The position numbers and the translations under genes were made by a program. The notes beneath the pieces are model-generated. The model made no database searches. It had not been told where the DNA came from and saw only the letters and a list, made by a program, of their open reading frames with translations. From positions 1,795,001-1,859,000 of the forward strand of contig NC_014816.1 in assembly GCF_000175215.2 (NCBI RefSeq): a stretch of DNA of 64,000 nucleotides, given 5' to 3'. Source of the stretch: Asticcacaulis excentricus CB 48. GTDB taxonomy: Bacteria; Pseudomonadota; Alphaproteobacteria; Caulobacterales; Caulobacteraceae. Below, piece after piece: positions 1 to 10,533 of the stretch. Numbering within the stretch: position 1 is the first letter of the stretch; each line of letters begins with the position of its first letter.

Positions 1-129
1 TACAGCGCCGCCAGACAGCAGAAACATCCACAGACCGTTCATTCCACCAACCCACACCGTCTGTAACAGAGAGTTCGAGATCAGAAAGAACCCCGTGAAC
101 GAGAATCCGATCGTCCATACAAAGCGCAT
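1..129 (-). CDS. Partial small membrane protein (N-terminal 43 residues)
   Basis: An ATG at 127-129 on the minus strand opens a frame that runs off the left edge. It is preceded by a GAGGGG ribosome-binding site about 6 nt upstream. The 43 visible residues (MRFVWTIGFSFTGFFLISNS at the start) are hydrophobic with few charges, consistent with a membrane segment beginning near residue 4. It is divergent from the aminopeptidase P gene. I do not recognise the family, and the C-terminus is outside the window. Confidence 0.55.
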   Translation of the reverse strand, partial: MRFVWTIGFSFTGFFLISNSLLQTVWVGGMNGLWMFLLSGGAV

Positions 130-210
130 AATCCACCCCTCATAAACTCATGATTTGAAACCAAATCACGCAGGGCTATATAGAGGCAACTGATTTCCAG
201 AGGCCCCACC

Positions 211-2043
211 ATGACCGCCGATACCGCCCACACCTTTCAGACCTACAGCGTCACCACCCATCCGTCGCAGGGCGTGACCAACGTCGCTGCATTGCGCGCG
301 CAGTTTGCCGGTCTCGGTATCGACGGCTTTATCGTCCCGCACGAGGACGAGCATCAGAACGAATATCTGCCTGATGCCAATGAACGTCTGGCGTGGGTAT
401 CGGGCTTTACCGGCTCAGCCGGTGCGGCCCTGATCCTTAAGGACAAAGCCATCCTGTTTGCCGATGGCCGCTACACCCTGCAATCGCGCGAACAGACTGA
501 TCCTTCGGTGTTCGAGGTCGTCGATTTCACCGCTACGGCTATCGCCGAACAGATCGCGTCTCAGCCGCGCGGCAGCGTCATCGGCTTTGATCCGCGCCTG
601 CACAGCCCGGCGGCGCTCAAGGCGCTGCAACAGGCGGCTACCCGCGTCGGCCTCAACCTGAAAGCCGTCGATCCCAACCCTATCGACCTCGCCTGGGGCG
701 CGGCGCGCCCGGCCCAGCCGATGACGCCGGTGGTGCCGCAGCCTCTGCAATTTGCCGGGGTGGCGTCAGGCGACAAGCGCGCCAAACTCGCCGAAAGCCT
801 ACGCCAGAAGGGCGTTGCTGCGGCCCTGATCACGGCGCCGTCGTCTATCGCGTGGCTATTCAATGTGCGCGGCGGTGACGTCATCCGCTCGCCCCTGCCA
901 CTGGCCCAGGCCCTGCTCAAGGCCGATGGCACGGCGGAGCTGTTCCTCGAACCGGCCAAGGTGACGGAAGGTCTGGGCGAATGGCTGGGCAATGAGGTGG
1001 CGCTGAAAACGCCCACGGACATCCCCGCGGCGCTAACGGCTTTATCCGGTCAGGGCATATTGGTTGATCCCAACTGGTCCTCGGCCTGGTGGGTGGAAGC
1101 CATCGAAGGGGCCGGGGCCAGCGCCGTTGCGGGCGATGATCCTTGCCTTATCCCGCGCGCCTGCAAAAACGCGGCAGAGATCGCCGGGACCACCGAAGCC
1201 CATATCCGCGACGGGGCCATCCTCAGCGAATTTCTCTACTGGGTGGCCACCGAGGCGCAGACCGCCCTGCCCTCCGAAATCGAAGTGGCGCAAAAGCTGG
1301 AGAGCCTACGCATCGCGTCGGGTTTGGTGAAGGACCTCAGCTTCGACACCATTTCCGGCTTCGGCCCGCACGGGGCCCTGCCGCATTACCGCGTCACCGA
1401 ACAGAGCAATATACGCATTAAGCCGGGCAATCTGCTGCTGGTCGACTCCGGCGGGCAATATGTTGATGGTACCACCGATGTCACCCGGACCATCGCCATT
1501 GGCACGCCAAACGCCGAACACAAACGCATGTTCACTCTGGTGCTCAAGGGGCATATTGCACTGGCCACCATTCGCTTCCCGGCGGGCACAACCGGCACGC
1601 ATCTCGACGTGCTGGCGCGGCAGTTCCTGTGGAACGCCGGCTTTGACTACGACCACGGCACGGGCCACGGCGTCGGCGTCTATCTGGGGGTGCACGAAGG
1701 CCCGCAGCGCATCGCCAAGGCGCTCAATGCCTATGCCCTGCAACCCGGCATGATCGTTTCCAACGAGCCGGGCTTCTATAAGGCCGGTGACTTCGGTATC
1801 CGTATCGAGAACCTGCAATACATCACCGACGCTGCCCCCATTGCCGGGGGTGAACGCCCGATGCTTGGTTTCAAGAACCTGACCTGGGCACCGATTGACC
1901 GCAGCCTGATCGAGGTGTCGCTGCTGACCGAGGCCGAGCGCCGCTATATAGATGATTACCATGCCGAGGTGCTGCGTCTGCTGTCGCCGCGCGTAAAGCC
2001 GGAGGTGGCAGACTGGCTTACAACCGCCTGCGCCCCTTTATAA
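211..2043 (+). CDS. pepP: Xaa-Pro aminopeptidase (aminopeptidase P, M24B family)
   Basis: A cytosolic metallopeptidase that removes an N-terminal residue preceding proline. At 610 aa it has the three-part architecture of the long (eukaryote-like) aminopeptidase P: two creatinase-like N-terminal domains (about residues 15-310) and a C-terminal pita-bread catalytic domain (about 320-550). The dinuclear metal ligands are visible: D412 and D423 in DSGGQYVDGTTDVTR, H486 in HGTGHGVG, E519 in NEPGFY and E533 in GIRIEN. A short C-terminal extension follows, as in this subfamily. The start is the ATG at 211, with a weak CAGAGG ribosome-binding site. It appears monocistronic. Assignment is secure; the physiological peptides are unknown. 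Confidence 0.95.
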   Translation: MTADTAHTFQTYSVTTHPSQGVTNVAALRAQFAGLGIDGFIVPHEDEHQNEYLPDANERLAWVSGFTGSAGAALILKDKAILFADGRYTLQSREQTDPSVFEVVDFTATAIAEQIASQPRGSVIGFDPRLHSPAALKALQQAATRVGLNLKAVDPNPIDLAWGAARPAQPMTPVVPQPLQFAGVASGDKRAKLAESLRQKGVAAALITAPSSIAWLFNVRGGDVIRSPLPLAQALLKADGTAELFLEPAKVTEGLGEWLGNEVALKTPTDIPAALTALSGQGILVDPNWSSAWWVEAIEGAGASAVAGDDPCLIPRACKNAAEIAGTTEAHIRDGAILSEFLYWVATEAQTALPSEIEVAQKLESLRIASGLVKDLSFDTISGFGPHGALPHYRVTEQSNIRIKPGNLLLVDSGGQYVDGTTDVTRTIAIGTPNAEHKRMFTLVLKGHIALATIRFPAGTTGTHLDVLARQFLWNAGFDYDHGTGHGVGVYLGVHEGPQRIAKALNAYALQPGMIVSNEPGFYKAGDFGIRIENLQYITDAAPIAGGERPMLGFKNLTWAPIDRSLIEVSLLTEAERRYIDDYHAEVLRLLSPRVKPEVADWLTTACAPL

Positions 2044-2135
2044 AGGCTTTATATCCTTCAAAATCAGAACGGCCTGAGCCCTTATCCGGCGGTAGGTAAG
2101 GTGTCCTCGTAGCCATCTGTATGCGGAGGGACACC

Positions 2136-2390
2136 ATGCCTACCAGCACCGTTTTTCAACCCGCCACCGACACCTTCGGTCAGTTCACCGTTTCACACAG
2201 CCCGGCGCGCGCCCTTTCGCCCGAAGCCGAAGCGCGCAAGGCTGCCCGCAAGCATTTCCTGATCGGCACGGGCTTTGTGGCCGGACTGATCGCCCTGTTT
2301 GGCATGGTGTCTGTAGCCGACCGCACCCTGTTCCCTGAACCTCAACTGACAGCGCAGGAACAGGCCTATTTCGCGTCCGCGTTGGATTGA
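2136..2390 (+). CDS. Small single-pass membrane protein, unknown function
   Basis: An 84-residue frame. The ATG at 2136 is chosen because CGGAGGG lies 7-8 nt upstream; an in-frame ATG at 2121 contains that ribosome-binding site and is unlikely. A charged segment (about residues 25-40, EAEARKAARKH) precedes one transmembrane helix at about residues 42-62 (FLIGTGFVAGLIALFGMVSV), then a short acidic tail. This resembles small alphaproteobacterial inner-membrane proteins, but I cannot name a family. It is convergent with ligA, with a hairpin between them. Confidence 0.7.
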   Translation: MPTSTVFQPATDTFGQFTVSHSPARALSPEAEARKAARKHFLIGTGFVAGLIALFGMVSVADRTLFPEPQLTAQEQAYFASALD

Positions 2391-2396
2391 TTTTAG

Positions 2397-2427
2397 TCCT
2401 CCCCTGCTTTTTAAGTGGGGAAGGATA
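2397..2427. terminator. Probable hairpin between the small membrane gene and ligA
   Basis: TCCTCCCC and GGGGAAGGA flank a T-rich loop in the 42-nt gap between two convergent genes. The placement suits a bidirectional terminator, but pairing is imperfect and there is no clean U-tract. Confidence 0.4.
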
Positions 2428-2432
2428 AAGCC

Positions 2433-4535
<2,103 letters not shown>

Positions 4536-4590
4536 TTATCACTCCCCTGATTTGGGGGCGCCGAACTGGCGTTTCAGCGGAGGTGCTTTT

Positions 4591-6300
4591 CTACCCTTTC
4601 ACCAACGCGATCGCGGCGGCGCGGGCTTCGGGGGTGATTTCGGCGCCCGACAACATGCGGGCCAGTTCTTCCAGCGTCTCGTCCTTATTTAGTTCGACGA
4701 CGCGCGAGCGCATCCCCTCACCTGCATCGGCCTTCGACACCTTCAAATGCTGATCGCCGCGCGCGGCCACCTGCGGCGAGTGGGTTACGACGATCACCTG
4801 AGAGCGCTGGGCCAACTTCCGTAGACGCAAACCCACGGCATCTGCTACGGCACCGCCCACACCCTGATCGACCTCGTCGAAGATCATCACCGGACCGGCC
4901 GCGTCTTCGCCGCCCCGGGTCGATAGAGCCGCCTTCAGCGCCAGGGCAAAGCGCGCCAGTTCGCCGCCCGACGCAATAGCCGCCATCCCCCCCCAGTCAG
5001 CGCCTGGATTGGTGCGCACCTCAAACGTAATCACATCGCCGCCAGTCGCCCCGTATTTTTCCGGCTCAAGCGGGCGGAGGTTGACGCGGAAAGCCGCCTT
5101 GTCCAGCTTGAGCGGCACCAGTTCGGCCATTACGGCGGCACTCAACGCCTCACCGGCCGCCAGACGCTTCTGCCGCAGGTTTTCAACCGCTGTATTGAAG
5201 GCCTGCTCTGCGGCGGCAATCGCTGCAGCCAGCTTCTTCAGCTCAGCATCGGCATCTTCGATACGACCTAGAGACTGGGCGATCTCGGCGCGTTTTCGGG
5301 GCAGATCCTCGACCAAAATATTCAGCTTGCGCGCCATAGCCCGCAGGGCGAACAAACGCTCCTCAACGCGGTCCAACTTGCCTGGCTCTACGTCCAGCGC
5401 ATCTGCCGCCGCATCCATCAGGGCTAGCGCCTCATCGGCGGCAATCAGGGTGCGGTCGAGCGCTTCGGCGGCATCGGAGAGCGCCTTGAGTACCGCATGA
5501 CCCTCCCCCGCTCCGGCCTGCTGCGCACGGGTTCGGGCATGATCGAGGGCGCGAAAGGCCTTAGAAAGGCGCTGCGACAACTGATCGCCGCCGACCGTTG
5601 TGCGCGCCTCATTGATATCTTCTAGCGCCCGCTCTGAGGCCCCCAGAAGCGCGCGATCAGACGCGAGTTGTGCCTCCTCATCCGGCAATGGATTGAGACG
5701 GTCCAGTTCCTGAAGTCGCAAGGTCAGTTCTTCGATTTCGGCCGTCGCATTGTCCGATTGCCGCTTGAGGTCGCGGTACTGATCACGCAGGGCCTTGAGC
5801 GTGCGGAAGGCAGCCGCCGTGGCCACCAGCGCACCCTCACAGCCGCCATACGCATCGAGCATGGCCCCGTGCGTGCGCGGATCGAGGAGGCCAACCGTTT
5901 CATGCTGACCATGCACTTCCAGCAGGCCGTCACCTAGCGCCTTGAGCACGCTGACCGACACCGACTGGTCATTGACAAAGGCCTTGGAGCGCCCGTCACG
6001 GCTGACCACACGGCGCAGGAGCAACGGCTCACCAGGCTCTACGGCCAGCCCTTTGTCTTCGAGAAATTCATAAAGCGGGTGGCCGGCGCCCAGGTCGAAC
6101 TCGGCGGTGACCGAAGCCTGTGGCGCGCCTGCACGGATCAGCCCGGCATCGCCGCGCGCACCAGTGGCCAGACCCAGACTGTCGAGAATGATGGATTTGC
6201 CTGCCCCGGTTTCACCGGTCAGTACCGAGAGGCCCTGCCGGATATCGAGATCCAGCCGATCAACGAGCACAACGTCTTGAATAGACAGGCGTGTGAGCAT
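4591..6300 (-). CDS. recN: DNA repair protein RecN (SMC-like ATPase)
   Basis: An SMC-family ATPase acting in double-strand break repair. Its 569 aa begin with a Walker A motif GETGAGKS (residues 29-36). Two coiled-coil arms (about 150-215 and 310-390) follow, rich in Ala, Glu and Leu. The C-terminal ATPase lobe has a GGELARFALALK signature and Walker B VMIFDEVDQGVGG, then a VTHSPQVAA switch. It follows bamD on the same strand after a hairpin terminator, so it may have its own promoter. Length is normal for RecN. Confidence 0.97.
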   Translation of the reverse strand: MLTRLSIQDVVLVDRLDLDIRQGLSVLTGETGAGKSIILDSLGLATGARGDAGLIRAGAPQASVTAEFDLGAGHPLYEFLEDKGLAVEPGEPLLLRRVVSRDGRSKAFVNDQSVSVSVLKALGDGLLEVHGQHETVGLLDPRTHGAMLDAYGGCEGALVATAAAFRTLKALRDQYRDLKRQSDNATAEIEELTLRLQELDRLNPLPDEEAQLASDRALLGASERALEDINEARTTVGGDQLSQRLSKAFRALDHARTRAQQAGAGEGHAVLKALSDAAEALDRTLIAADEALALMDAAADALDVEPGKLDRVEERLFALRAMARKLNILVEDLPRKRAEIAQSLGRIEDADAELKKLAAAIAAAEQAFNTAVENLRQKRLAAGEALSAAVMAELVPLKLDKAAFRVNLRPLEPEKYGATGGDVITFEVRTNPGADWGGMAAIASGGELARFALALKAALSTRGGEDAAGPVMIFDEVDQGVGGAVADAVGLRLRKLAQRSQVIVVTHSPQVAARGDQHLKVSKADAGEGMRSRVVELNKDETLEELARMLSGAEITPEARAAAIALVKG

Positions 6301-6312
6301 GAAAACCCTGAC

Positions 6313-6339
6313 GAAAAAGCCGTGAGTCGGCTCACGGCT
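6313..6339 (-). terminator. Rho-independent terminator after bamD
   Basis: On the minus strand a perfect 8-bp stem GCCGTGAG/CTCACGGC with a 4-nt loop is followed by TTTTT. It lies in the 51-nt gap between bamD and recN, so it ends or attenuates the lpxC-bamD transcript. Confidence 0.7.
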
Positions 6340-6351
6340 GTTTCTCTAAGA

Positions 6352-7260
6352 TTACATCGGGTTGATGCGGCTTAGCCAGCTCTTTTTCTCTTTTTGTTCT
6401 TTTTTCGCGGGTTTGGTTTTTTCGGCAACTGGAAGTGGCTTGATGTCCATCGGCTGCCCACGTTCCTGCATAAGTTTGTAGGCCGCAGTGTACCAGCGAT
6501 CGCCCGCATAGTTGTAGCCCAACACCGCCGCATTGCGGTTGGCTTCGTCGGTAATGCCCATCATCAGATTGGCTTCGACAAGGCGATAGAGAGCTTCGGG
6601 CGTGTGCGAAGTCGTTTGATAGCGAGTGATGACCGTCTTGAAGCGACCAATGGCCGCCAGCGGCTGGTTCTGCGCAAGATAGAAACGGCCAATTTCCATT
6701 TCCTTACCCGCCAACTGGTCATAGACCATGTCGAGCTTGACCTGGGCGTCCCGGGCATATTCGGTGCCCGGATAACGCTGCACGATTTCACGCAGATAGG
6801 CCTGCGCCGTCTCGGTATAAGCCTGATCCCGGCCAACATCGACGATCTGCTCGAAATAGTTGATTGCCCGCATGTAGTAGGCATAGGGGGTCAGGGGCGA
6901 ACCCGGATAAAGCTTGATGAACCGCTCAGCTGCCGCCGTCGATTCGTTGTAATCATTGGCCTGATAGTGGGCGTAGATTTCCATGATGATCGAGCGGCGC
7001 GACCATTCCGAATATGGGTGCTGACGCTCCACCTCTTCGAAGTAATCCACCGCTTCGTTCCAGCTCTTTTCATCCAGACGCTGCATACCTGTATTGTAAA
7101 GCGCTTCGACGGGGCGCTCCTCATACACAAGACGCGTGCGTTGCTTGGGCTTACCGGCGCACGCCGTGAGGGCCACAGCCGCCAGCGCCGTCAGCAGCAG
7201 AAGCTTTGCCGAGGTCTTGCCGAAGGAGGGAGAAGCGATCGAAGTCGTATAGGCCGGCAC
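6352..7260 (-). CDS. bamD: Outer membrane assembly lipoprotein BamD
   Basis: An essential lipoprotein of the BAM complex, which inserts beta-barrel proteins into the outer membrane. The 302-aa protein starts at a GTG with a GAGGA ribosome-binding site 7 nt upstream. It has a lipoprotein signal with lipobox LTAC (C34), then TPR-like repeats (about 50-250) including ALYNTGMQRLDEKSWNEAVD and the downstream YPGS and YPGTEYA helices typical of the YfiO/ComL family. The C-terminus is lysine-rich. It lies between lpxC and recN. The signal peptide is long, with a polar start before the hydrophobic stretch. Confidence 0.95.
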   Translation of the reverse strand: MPAYTTSIASPSFGKTSAKLLLLTALAAVALTACAGKPKQRTRLVYEERPVEALYNTGMQRLDEKSWNEAVDYFEEVERQHPYSEWSRRSIIMEIYAHYQANDYNESTAAAERFIKLYPGSPLTPYAYYMRAINYFEQIVDVGRDQAYTETAQAYLREIVQRYPGTEYARDAQVKLDMVYDQLAGKEMEIGRFYLAQNQPLAAIGRFKTVITRYQTTSHTPEALYRLVEANLMMGITDEANRNAAVLGYNYAGDRWYTAAYKLMQERGQPMDIKPLPVAEKTKPAKKEQKEKKSWLSRINPM

Positions 7261-7355
7261 GATAAATCCTCATCAGGCCGGTGTCAGTCGCCCGGCAGTC
7301 TTAACGCTTTATGGAGGATAGCTCTACAACGGCGCGCCACAAACGCCAACAGGTT

Positions 7356-8258
7356 TTAACCAACCTGCTGGAGCACGGGGGCGCGGGTCACGATCCGGTA
7401 GGCATCCGGTTGCGACAGTAGGGCACGGACCGCGGCATTATTAAGGCCGTGACCTGCACGGATTCCTTCAAACCTGCCAAGAATGGGCATACCGAGCACG
7501 TAGAGATCACCAATGGCGTCTAGCGCCTTGTGACGCACGAATTCGTCTGCAAAGCGCAGGCCTTCGACATTCAGCACACGGTCACCGTCGATGACAATGG
7601 CATTGTCCATCGAGCCGCCACGCGCCAGACCGGCTGCACGCAAGGCTTCGACGCCTTCGACAAAACCAAAGGTGCGGGCCGCGGCCAACTCGGTGCGGAA
7701 AGTGTCTTCTGTGACGACGATTTCAATTTCCTGATGGCCGATGACGGCGCTGGGGAAGTCGATTTCAAAGTGCATTTCAAAACGTTCAGCCGGATAGAAG
7801 GCCGCGCGCTTATCGCCTTCCACAACCACGACCGGCTTGAGAATTTCGATGACCTGCTGCGGCTGCGCCTGACGACGGAAACCGGCCTGATCCAGCAGTT
7901 GCACAAAAGGCTGAGCCGAACCGTCCATGATCGGCACTTCCGGACCATCTAATTCGATCAGGGCATTATCAACGCCCAGCGCAGACAGAGCGGCCATCAA
8001 GTGCTCAATAGTCGAAACGGATACGCCCGCTGCATTGGTGATGACGGTGCCTAAACGGGTCTGCGTGACCAAGTCGGCACGTGCCGGCACGCGATTGTCG
8101 CGGTCGCAGACGTCGGTACGCACAAACACGATGCCCATACCGGCGGACGCCGGACGCACGGACAGGCGCACACGTTGACCGGTGTGCAGGCCGACGCCCG
8201 CGCAGATGGCAGGAACGGCAATCGTATGTTCGTGGTGGTCAGGCGACATGGAACGCAT
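7356..8258 (-). CDS. lpxC: UDP-3-O-acyl-N-acetylglucosamine deacetylase LpxC
   Basis: A zinc deacetylase catalysing the committed step of lipid A synthesis. In the 300-aa frame the zinc ligands are H86 (in STIEHLMAAL), H243 and D247 (in HKALDAIGDLYVLG), and the catalytic residues are E85 and H270. These match E. coli H79, H238, D242, E78 and H265. Two in-frame ATGs exist at 8258 and 8249 (MRSMSPDHHEH). Neither has a clear ribosome-binding site, so the start is uncertain by three codons. It lies downstream of ftsZ, the usual end of a proteobacterial division cluster, but behind a strong terminator. Confidence 0.97.
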   Translation of the reverse strand: MRSMSPDHHEHTIAVPAICAGVGLHTGQRVRLSVRPASAGMGIVFVRTDVCDRDNRVPARADLVTQTRLGTVITNAAGVSVSTIEHLMAALSALGVDNALIELDGPEVPIMDGSAQPFVQLLDQAGFRRQAQPQQVIEILKPVVVVEGDKRAAFYPAERFEMHFEIDFPSAVIGHQEIEIVVTEDTFRTELAAARTFGFVEGVEALRAAGLARGGSMDNAIVIDGDRVLNVEGLRFADEFVRHKALDAIGDLYVLGMPILGRFEGIRAGHGLNNAAVRALLSQPDAYRIVTRAPVLQQVG

Positions 8259-8407
8259 AAACCCAAAAAAGAACGCGCGGAAAGGTTTCCGCTCACGTCA
8301 GTTTATACGCCCCGACACCCCCTCGCCTCAACTAAACATGAATTACGGTTTGTAACGCCATGATTAACGGGCGAGGCACCAACGTAACGCCTTCAAGCCA
8401 AAAGAAA

Positions 8408-8436
8408 AAGCCCACCGCGTAGGCGGTGGGCTTTAA
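8408..8436 (-). terminator. Rho-independent terminator of ftsZ
   Basis: A 10-bp stem AGCCCACCGC/GCGGTGGGCT with a 4-nt loop starts about 20 nt after the ftsZ stop. On the minus strand it is followed by TTTTTCTTTT. It is a strong factor-independent terminator separating ftsZ from lpxC. Confidence 0.9.
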
Positions 8437-8455
8437 TCAGACACTAGGGTCTTCT

Positions 8456-10114
8456 TCAGTTCGCGAGGCGGCGAAGAAAGGATGGGATTTCAAGATCATC
8501 CTCCGCTTCCATACCCGGCAGAACGTCTGATTTGGCAGCGGTCTGAGGGGCCGCTTGCGGGGCTGATGCGGTCGCATAGGGGGATGGGGCCAGCGCCGAA
8601 GGCTGACGGTATTCCGGGGTCTGTGTCACCGGAACGTCACTGCGCTTGGGAAACAGCCCCCGCCACAGTCCACCACGATCTTCTTCACGGGGCGACTGTA
8701 CGGCAGGACGGGCGGGCTCAGGAGCACGCGTAGTACCATAGCCTGCAACCGGACGCTGTGGAATTTCGCGCTGCACCTGCTGTGATGCCGGTTGAACGGC
8801 GGGAATATCGAAGTCGTCTTCGACCGACGGATCGACGATTTTCGCAATTATACGCGGCTCAGGCTGAGCCACAGGGGCCGGAACCGGCTGCGGCGCAGGC
8901 GCTGCGACGGCAGGTTCCAGACGCACCTCCGGCTGATAGACCGGTTGCACCGGGGTTTCGGCCACAGGGGCAGGTTGAAACGGAGCCGGTTGCGGTGCAG
9001 GCGCCGCAGCAGTCTGGCTGAGCGGGGCCTGAACGGCGACCGTCTGAACCGGCTGAGCCTGACCCGGACGGCCGGGTGTGATGTAGATAGACTGACGCGG
9101 TGGGGTCGAAGCCGAAGCCTGCGGCATCGGCGGTTGTTGCTGCGCGGCAGCGGAGTCCATGCCAGTCGCCACGACCGACACCCGCAACTTGCCTTCCAGC
9201 GACGGATCGAAGGCCGCGCCGAAGATGATGTTGGCGTCCGGATCGACTTCCGACGAAATGGCGTTGGCCGCTTCATCGACTTCGAGCAGGGTCATGTCGA
9301 GGCCGCCGGTGACATTGACCAGCACTGCCTTGGCGCCCTTGAGTGAGGTTTCATCGAGCAGTGGGTTCTGGATGGCGTTTTGCGCCGCCTGAAGCGCGCG
9401 GTCATCGCCGGTTGCTTCGCCCGTCCCCATCATAGCCTTGCCCATTTCGGACATCACCGAGCGAACATCAGCGAAGTCAAGATTGATCAGGCCCGGCAGT
9501 ACCATCAGGTCGGTGATGGAGCGCACACCCGAGTGCAGGACCTGATCGGCCATGCCAAAAGCTTCAGCGAAGGTGGTGCGCTCATTGGCAATACGGAAAA
9601 GATTCTGGTTCGGAATGACGATCAGCGTATCAACATAGCGTTGAAGCTCCGCAATACCGGCATCGGCCAGACGCATACGATGCCGGCCTTCGAACATGAA
9701 AGGTTTTGTCACCACACCGACGGTCAGTATACCGCGTTCACGCGCCGTCTTGGCGATGATCGGCGCGGCGCCCGTGCCGGTTCCGCCACCCATACCGGCG
9801 GTGATGAAGACCATGTGCGCACCTTCAAGGTGCTCACCGATTTCATGCGCCGACTCTTCGGCGGCGGTCATACCAACTTCCGGGTGCGCACCCGCGCCCA
9901 GACCTTGCGTCAGAGAGACGCCAAGCTGAACGCGACGGTCAGTCTTGGCAAACTGAAGTTGTTGCGCGTCGGTATTGGCGACGACAAACTCAACCCCTTC
10001 GAGGCCCGCCTCGATCATGTTGTTAACGGCGTTGCCGCCCGCGCCACCGACGCCGAAAACGACGATGCGGGGCTTCAATTCCGTGGCGCGCGGCGCCGAG
10101 AGATGTATAGCCAT
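8456..10114 (-). CDS. ftsZ: Cell division GTPase FtsZ
   Basis: A tubulin homologue that forms the cytokinetic ring. The ATG at 10114 is chosen because [20 protein letters not shown] matches the N-terminus known for Caulobacter FtsZ; an upstream in-frame start adds 18 unrelated residues. The protein is 552 aa. The GTP-binding signature GGGTGTG is at 109-115 and the T7 synergy loop NLDFAD at 211-216. A long linker rich in Pro, Gln and Ala follows (about 330-535). The C-terminal peptide [14 protein letters not shown] is the FtsA/ZapA/FzlC-binding tail. The length is near the upper end for alphaproteobacterial FtsZ because of the linker. It has its own upstream regulatory region and its own terminator. 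Confidence 0.99.
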   Translation of the reverse strand: MAIHLSAPRATELKPRIVVFGVGGAGGNAVNNMIEAGLEGVEFVVANTDAQQLQFAKTDRRVQLGVSLTQGLGAGAHPEVGMTAAEESAHEIGEHLEGAHMVFITAGMGGGTGTGAAPIIAKTARERGILTVGVVTKPFMFEGRHRMRLADAGIAELQRYVDTLIVIPNQNLFRIANERTTFAEAFGMADQVLHSGVRSITDLMVLPGLINLDFADVRSVMSEMGKAMMGTGEATGDDRALQAAQNAIQNPLLDETSLKGAKAVLVNVTGGLDMTLLEVDEAANAISSEVDPDANIIFGAAFDPSLEGKLRVSVVATGMDSAAAQQQPPMPQASASTPPRQSIYITPGRPGQAQPVQTVAVQAPLSQTAAAPAPQPAPFQPAPVAETPVQPVYQPEVRLEPAVAAPAPQPVPAPVAQPEPRIIAKIVDPSVEDDFDIPAVQPASQQVQREIPQRPVAGYGTTRAPEPARPAVQSPREEDRGGLWRGLFPKRSDVPVTQTPEYRQPSALAPSPYATASAPQAAPQTAAKSDVLPGMEAEDDLEIPSFLRRLAN

Positions 10115-10533
10115 GTGATCAGACCAACCTTCCGTGACCCTGTCCGGGCGACCTTTGTTCCCGTCCAATTATCGACCCGGCGCTTTTGCCAAAAGCGCTC
10201 ACAAGCATCGATCATGAGACATCGAATATGCTTAATGAATAGTTACCCGATAACTTGAGTCGCAGCGATTTGAAGGTCTTTTTCAGATAAATTTTAACAA
10301 AAGTTACCGCTTGATGAATTTCCGTCCTGCCATCCGAATCAAGCGGCAGGCCACCAAGCGAAAATGGCCAAAATTACGGCTATTTATGCACAGAAGGTTA
10401 ATCAGGAATCAGGAATCCTTACTCGCGCATTAACACGAGTACCGTGCAGCCACATACCGCTCAAACGCAAACGGGACGCCCGAAAGCGTCCCGCTAAAAC
10501 TGTGGATTTCTTTCTGCGCAGTAGGGCAACCGG
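10115..10533 (-). promoter_or_regulatory. ftsA-ftsZ intergenic region with CtrA-like and GANTC sites
   Basis: A 419-nt non-coding stretch upstream of ftsZ. It holds a CtrA-like box TTAA-N7-TTAC at 10232-10246, a weaker TTTA-N7-TTAC at 10293-10307, and four GANTC sites (10257-10261, 10336-10340, 10406-10410, 10413-10417). It is AT-rich compared with its surroundings. In Caulobacter, ftsZ is repressed by CtrA and its promoter responds to CcrM methylation at GANTC. The same logic here is inference from motif placement. No convincing -35/-10 pair could be fixed by eye. Confidence 0.6.
10472..10493 (-). terminator. Hairpin after ftsA
   Basis: A perfect 8-bp stem CGGGACGC/GCGTCCCG with a 6-nt loop, 41 nt downstream of the ftsA stop. 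On the minus strand it is followed by TTTGCGTTTG, only a moderate U-tract. It may end most ftsQA transcription before ftsZ. Confidence 0.55.

Noticed and set aside
6394..7359. A 321-codon plus-strand frame over bamD
   Set aside because: Shadow of bamD; no start signal and composition typical of antisense reading of GC-rich genes.
9380..10258. A plus-strand frame over ftsZ
   Set aside because: Shadow of ftsZ; no homologous features and it extends into the ftsZ control region.
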